Source: Nostocoides sp. Soil756 (GTDB lineage Bacteria; Actinomycetota; Actinomycetes; Actinomycetales; Dermatophilaceae). From it: a DNA stretch of 64,000 nt. Below the pieces are notes generated by a model that saw only the letters and a list, made by a program, of their open reading frames with translations, made no database searches and was not told the DNA's origin. The position numbers and the translations under genes are program-made. Where the stretch lies: assembly GCF_001428065.1 (NCBI RefSeq), contig NZ_LMSE01000002.1, positions 840,445 to 904,444 of the forward strand, written 5' to 3'. Each line of letters begins with the position of its first letter. The stretch's first letter is position 1. Below are positions 62,965 through 64,000 of this stretch, one piece after another.

Positions 62965-63902
62965 CGCCACCGCAGCGCCGCGTCCTGCTCGTCACCCACG
63001 CCAGCCGCCGCGACGCGCAGGAGCTCTCGGCGGCCGTCGCCACCCGGCTGCTGGCCTCCGGCATCGGGGTCTGCGCCCCGTCGGCCGATCTCGAGGGCAA
63101 CACGCCCCTGGCCGCCGTCACGGGCGTGGGCTGTGTCGACGAAACCCGCAGCGACCTCGACTGCGAGCTGGTGTGCGTCCTCGGGGGCGACGGCACCATC
63201 CTGCGCGGCGCCGAGCTCTCGCGCGGGTCCGGGGCGCCGCTGCTCGGTGTCAACCTCGGGCACGTCGGCTTCCTCGCCGAGGCCGAGCGCGAGGACCTCG
63301 ACGCCACCGTCGAGCGCATCTGTGCCCGCGACTACACCGTCGAGGAGCGGATGACCCTCGATGTGCTCGCCCGGGTCGACGGCCACGAGGTGTTCTCGTC
63401 CTGGGCCCTGAACGAGGCCACCGTCGAGAAGGCGTCGCGCGAACGGATGCTCGAGCTCACCGTCGAGATCGACGGCCGGCCACTCTCCACGTGGGGCTGC
63501 GACGGCATCGTGATGGCCACCCCCACCGGCTCCACCGCGTACGCGTTCTCGGCCGGTGGCCCGGTGGTCTGGCCCGACGTCGAGGCCCTCCTGCTGGTCC
63601 CCATCAGCGCGCATGCCCTCTTCTCACGGCCGGTCGTCGTCGGCCCGCAGTCGCACCTCGCGGTGCAGCTGCTGCCCCAGGCCGAGGCGGGCGCCGTGCT
63701 CTGGTGCGACGGCCGGCGCGCGGTCGGGCTCCCTCCCGGCGCGCAGGTCGAGGTCACCCGCTCGTCGCAGCCGGTGCGCCTGGCCCGCCTGTCCCAGGGC
63801 GTCTTCACCGACCGACTGGTCGAGAAGTTCGACCTGCCGGTGCACGGTTGGCGGGGCGCGGCCCGTCGCCAGCGCGGCGACGAGGAGGAGCCGGCGCGGT
63901 GA
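62961..63902 (+). CDS. nadK: NAD kinase
   Basis: A 313-aa enzyme making NADP+ from NAD+ with ATP or polyphosphate. The GGDG motif is in CVLGGDGTILRGAELSRGSG, followed by GVNLGHVGFLAEAE, NEATVEKASRERMLELTVEI and DGIVMATPTGSTAYAFSAGG. Length fits actinobacterial PpnK. ATG 62961 overlaps tlyA (ATGA), and its stop overlaps recN (GTGA). Confidence 0.96.
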   Translation: MTPPQRRVLLVTHASRRDAQELSAAVATRLLASGIGVCAPSADLEGNTPLAAVTGVGCVDETRSDLDCELVCVLGGDGTILRGAELSRGSGAPLLGVNLGHVGFLAEAEREDLDATVERICARDYTVEERMTLDVLARVDGHEVFSSWALNEATVEKASRERMLELTVEIDGRPLSTWGCDGIVMATPTGSTAYAFSAGGPVVWPDVEALLLVPISAHALFSRPVVVGPQSHLAVQLLPQAEAGAVLWCDGRRAVGLPPGAQVEVTRSSQPVRLARLSQGVFTDRLVEKFDLPVHGWRGAARRQRGDEEEPAR

Positions 63903-64000
63903 TCGAGGAGATCCGCATCCGCGACCTCGGCGTCATCGACGAGGCCGTCCTCCCGCTGCACGCGGGGCTCACCGTCCTCTCCGGCGAGACCGGGGCGGGC
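63899..64000 (+). CDS. recN: DNA repair protein RecN, N-terminal fragment (truncated by window edge)
   Basis: 34 codons from GTG 63899: IEEIRIRDLGVIDEAVLPLH followed by TVLSGETGAG, the start of the Walker A loop of this SMC-like ATPase. The tlyA-nadK-recN order is the classic actinobacterial arrangement, which supports the identification. RecN acts in double-strand break repair. Confidence 0.93.
   Translation, partial: MIEEIRIRDLGVIDEAVLPLHAGLTVLSGETGAG

Noticed and set aside
61963-63614. Minus-strand frames with repetitive AVVADVFVAAFF-like sequence (60141-63614)
   Set aside because: The apparent hydrophobic repeat is only the antisense reading of the Lys/Ala repeat gene (gcg/aag codons).

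Overview
This window comes from a high-GC (about 70-73% by eye) Gram-positive actinobacterium. The 16S rRNA, the DUF222/HNH endonuclease, polyphosphate glucokinase, the PriA-type HisA and the pheST/arg/his cluster layout fit the Micrococcales, probably Intrasporangiaceae; the genus is not resolved. Nearly all the DNA is vertically inherited core-genome sequence with tight translational coupling. The exception is one small lower-GC island at 7806-10166.

Layout. 1-714: 5' part of an SOS-box-controlled DUF222 (13E12-type) gene on the minus strand. 937-7405: rhodanese and MetZ, a SRPBCC protein, an MpaB-like oxygenase, an SLC13/ArsB-like permease, YaaA and an RNB ribonuclease. 7447-7829: RNase P RNA (rnpB). 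7806-10166: a mini integrative element inserted into the 3' end of rnpB, flanked by 26-bp perfect direct repeats. It carries a tyrosine integrase whose N-terminus is chimeric and one cargo gene that I predict to be a PD-(D/E)xK-type nuclease. 10196-16045: ZIP transporter, stand-alone B12-binding protein, metallo-hydrolase, PpgK, Map, a small conserved protein, a methyltransferase and PanB. 16229-18547: secreted M6 (immune inhibitor A-like) metalloprotease preceded by four 11-bp-phased TGAC repeats. 18679-23023: glnA2-glnE.

23082-32993 is the histidine cluster hisD-[B12 riboswitch-nrdA-nrdB]-hisC-hisB-orf-hisH-priA, followed by an SseB-like gene. The class Ia ribonucleotide reductase with its cobalamin riboswitch is lodged between hisD and hisC. 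33197-41690 is the translation cluster infC-rpmI-rplT-rRNA methyltransferase-histidine kinase-MFS-pheS-pheT, with an attenuator-like hairpin and a probable AUC start codon at infC. 41687-42502 is an SDR gene. 42572-49887 is argCJBDFR-H (argG absent), continuing by 4-bp overlap into a 3-methyladenine DNA glycosylase. A FAD monooxygenase (minus), tyrS and one complete 16S-23S-5S rRNA operon without spacer tRNAs follow. The window ends with a TPR protein, a HAD-IIA phosphatase, a Lys/Ala-repeat protein, a small acidic protein, TlyA, NAD kinase and the start of recN.

Cross-cutting signals. At least twelve genes or operons have a TAnnnT hexamer exactly 6-7 nt upstream of the start codon, the signature of leaderless transcripts. 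The most unusual element is the rnpB-targeted mini-island: both att cores and paired 11-bp candidate arm sites are visible, but the integrase has lost its usual N-terminal arm-binding region in favour of a DUF4192-like segment.
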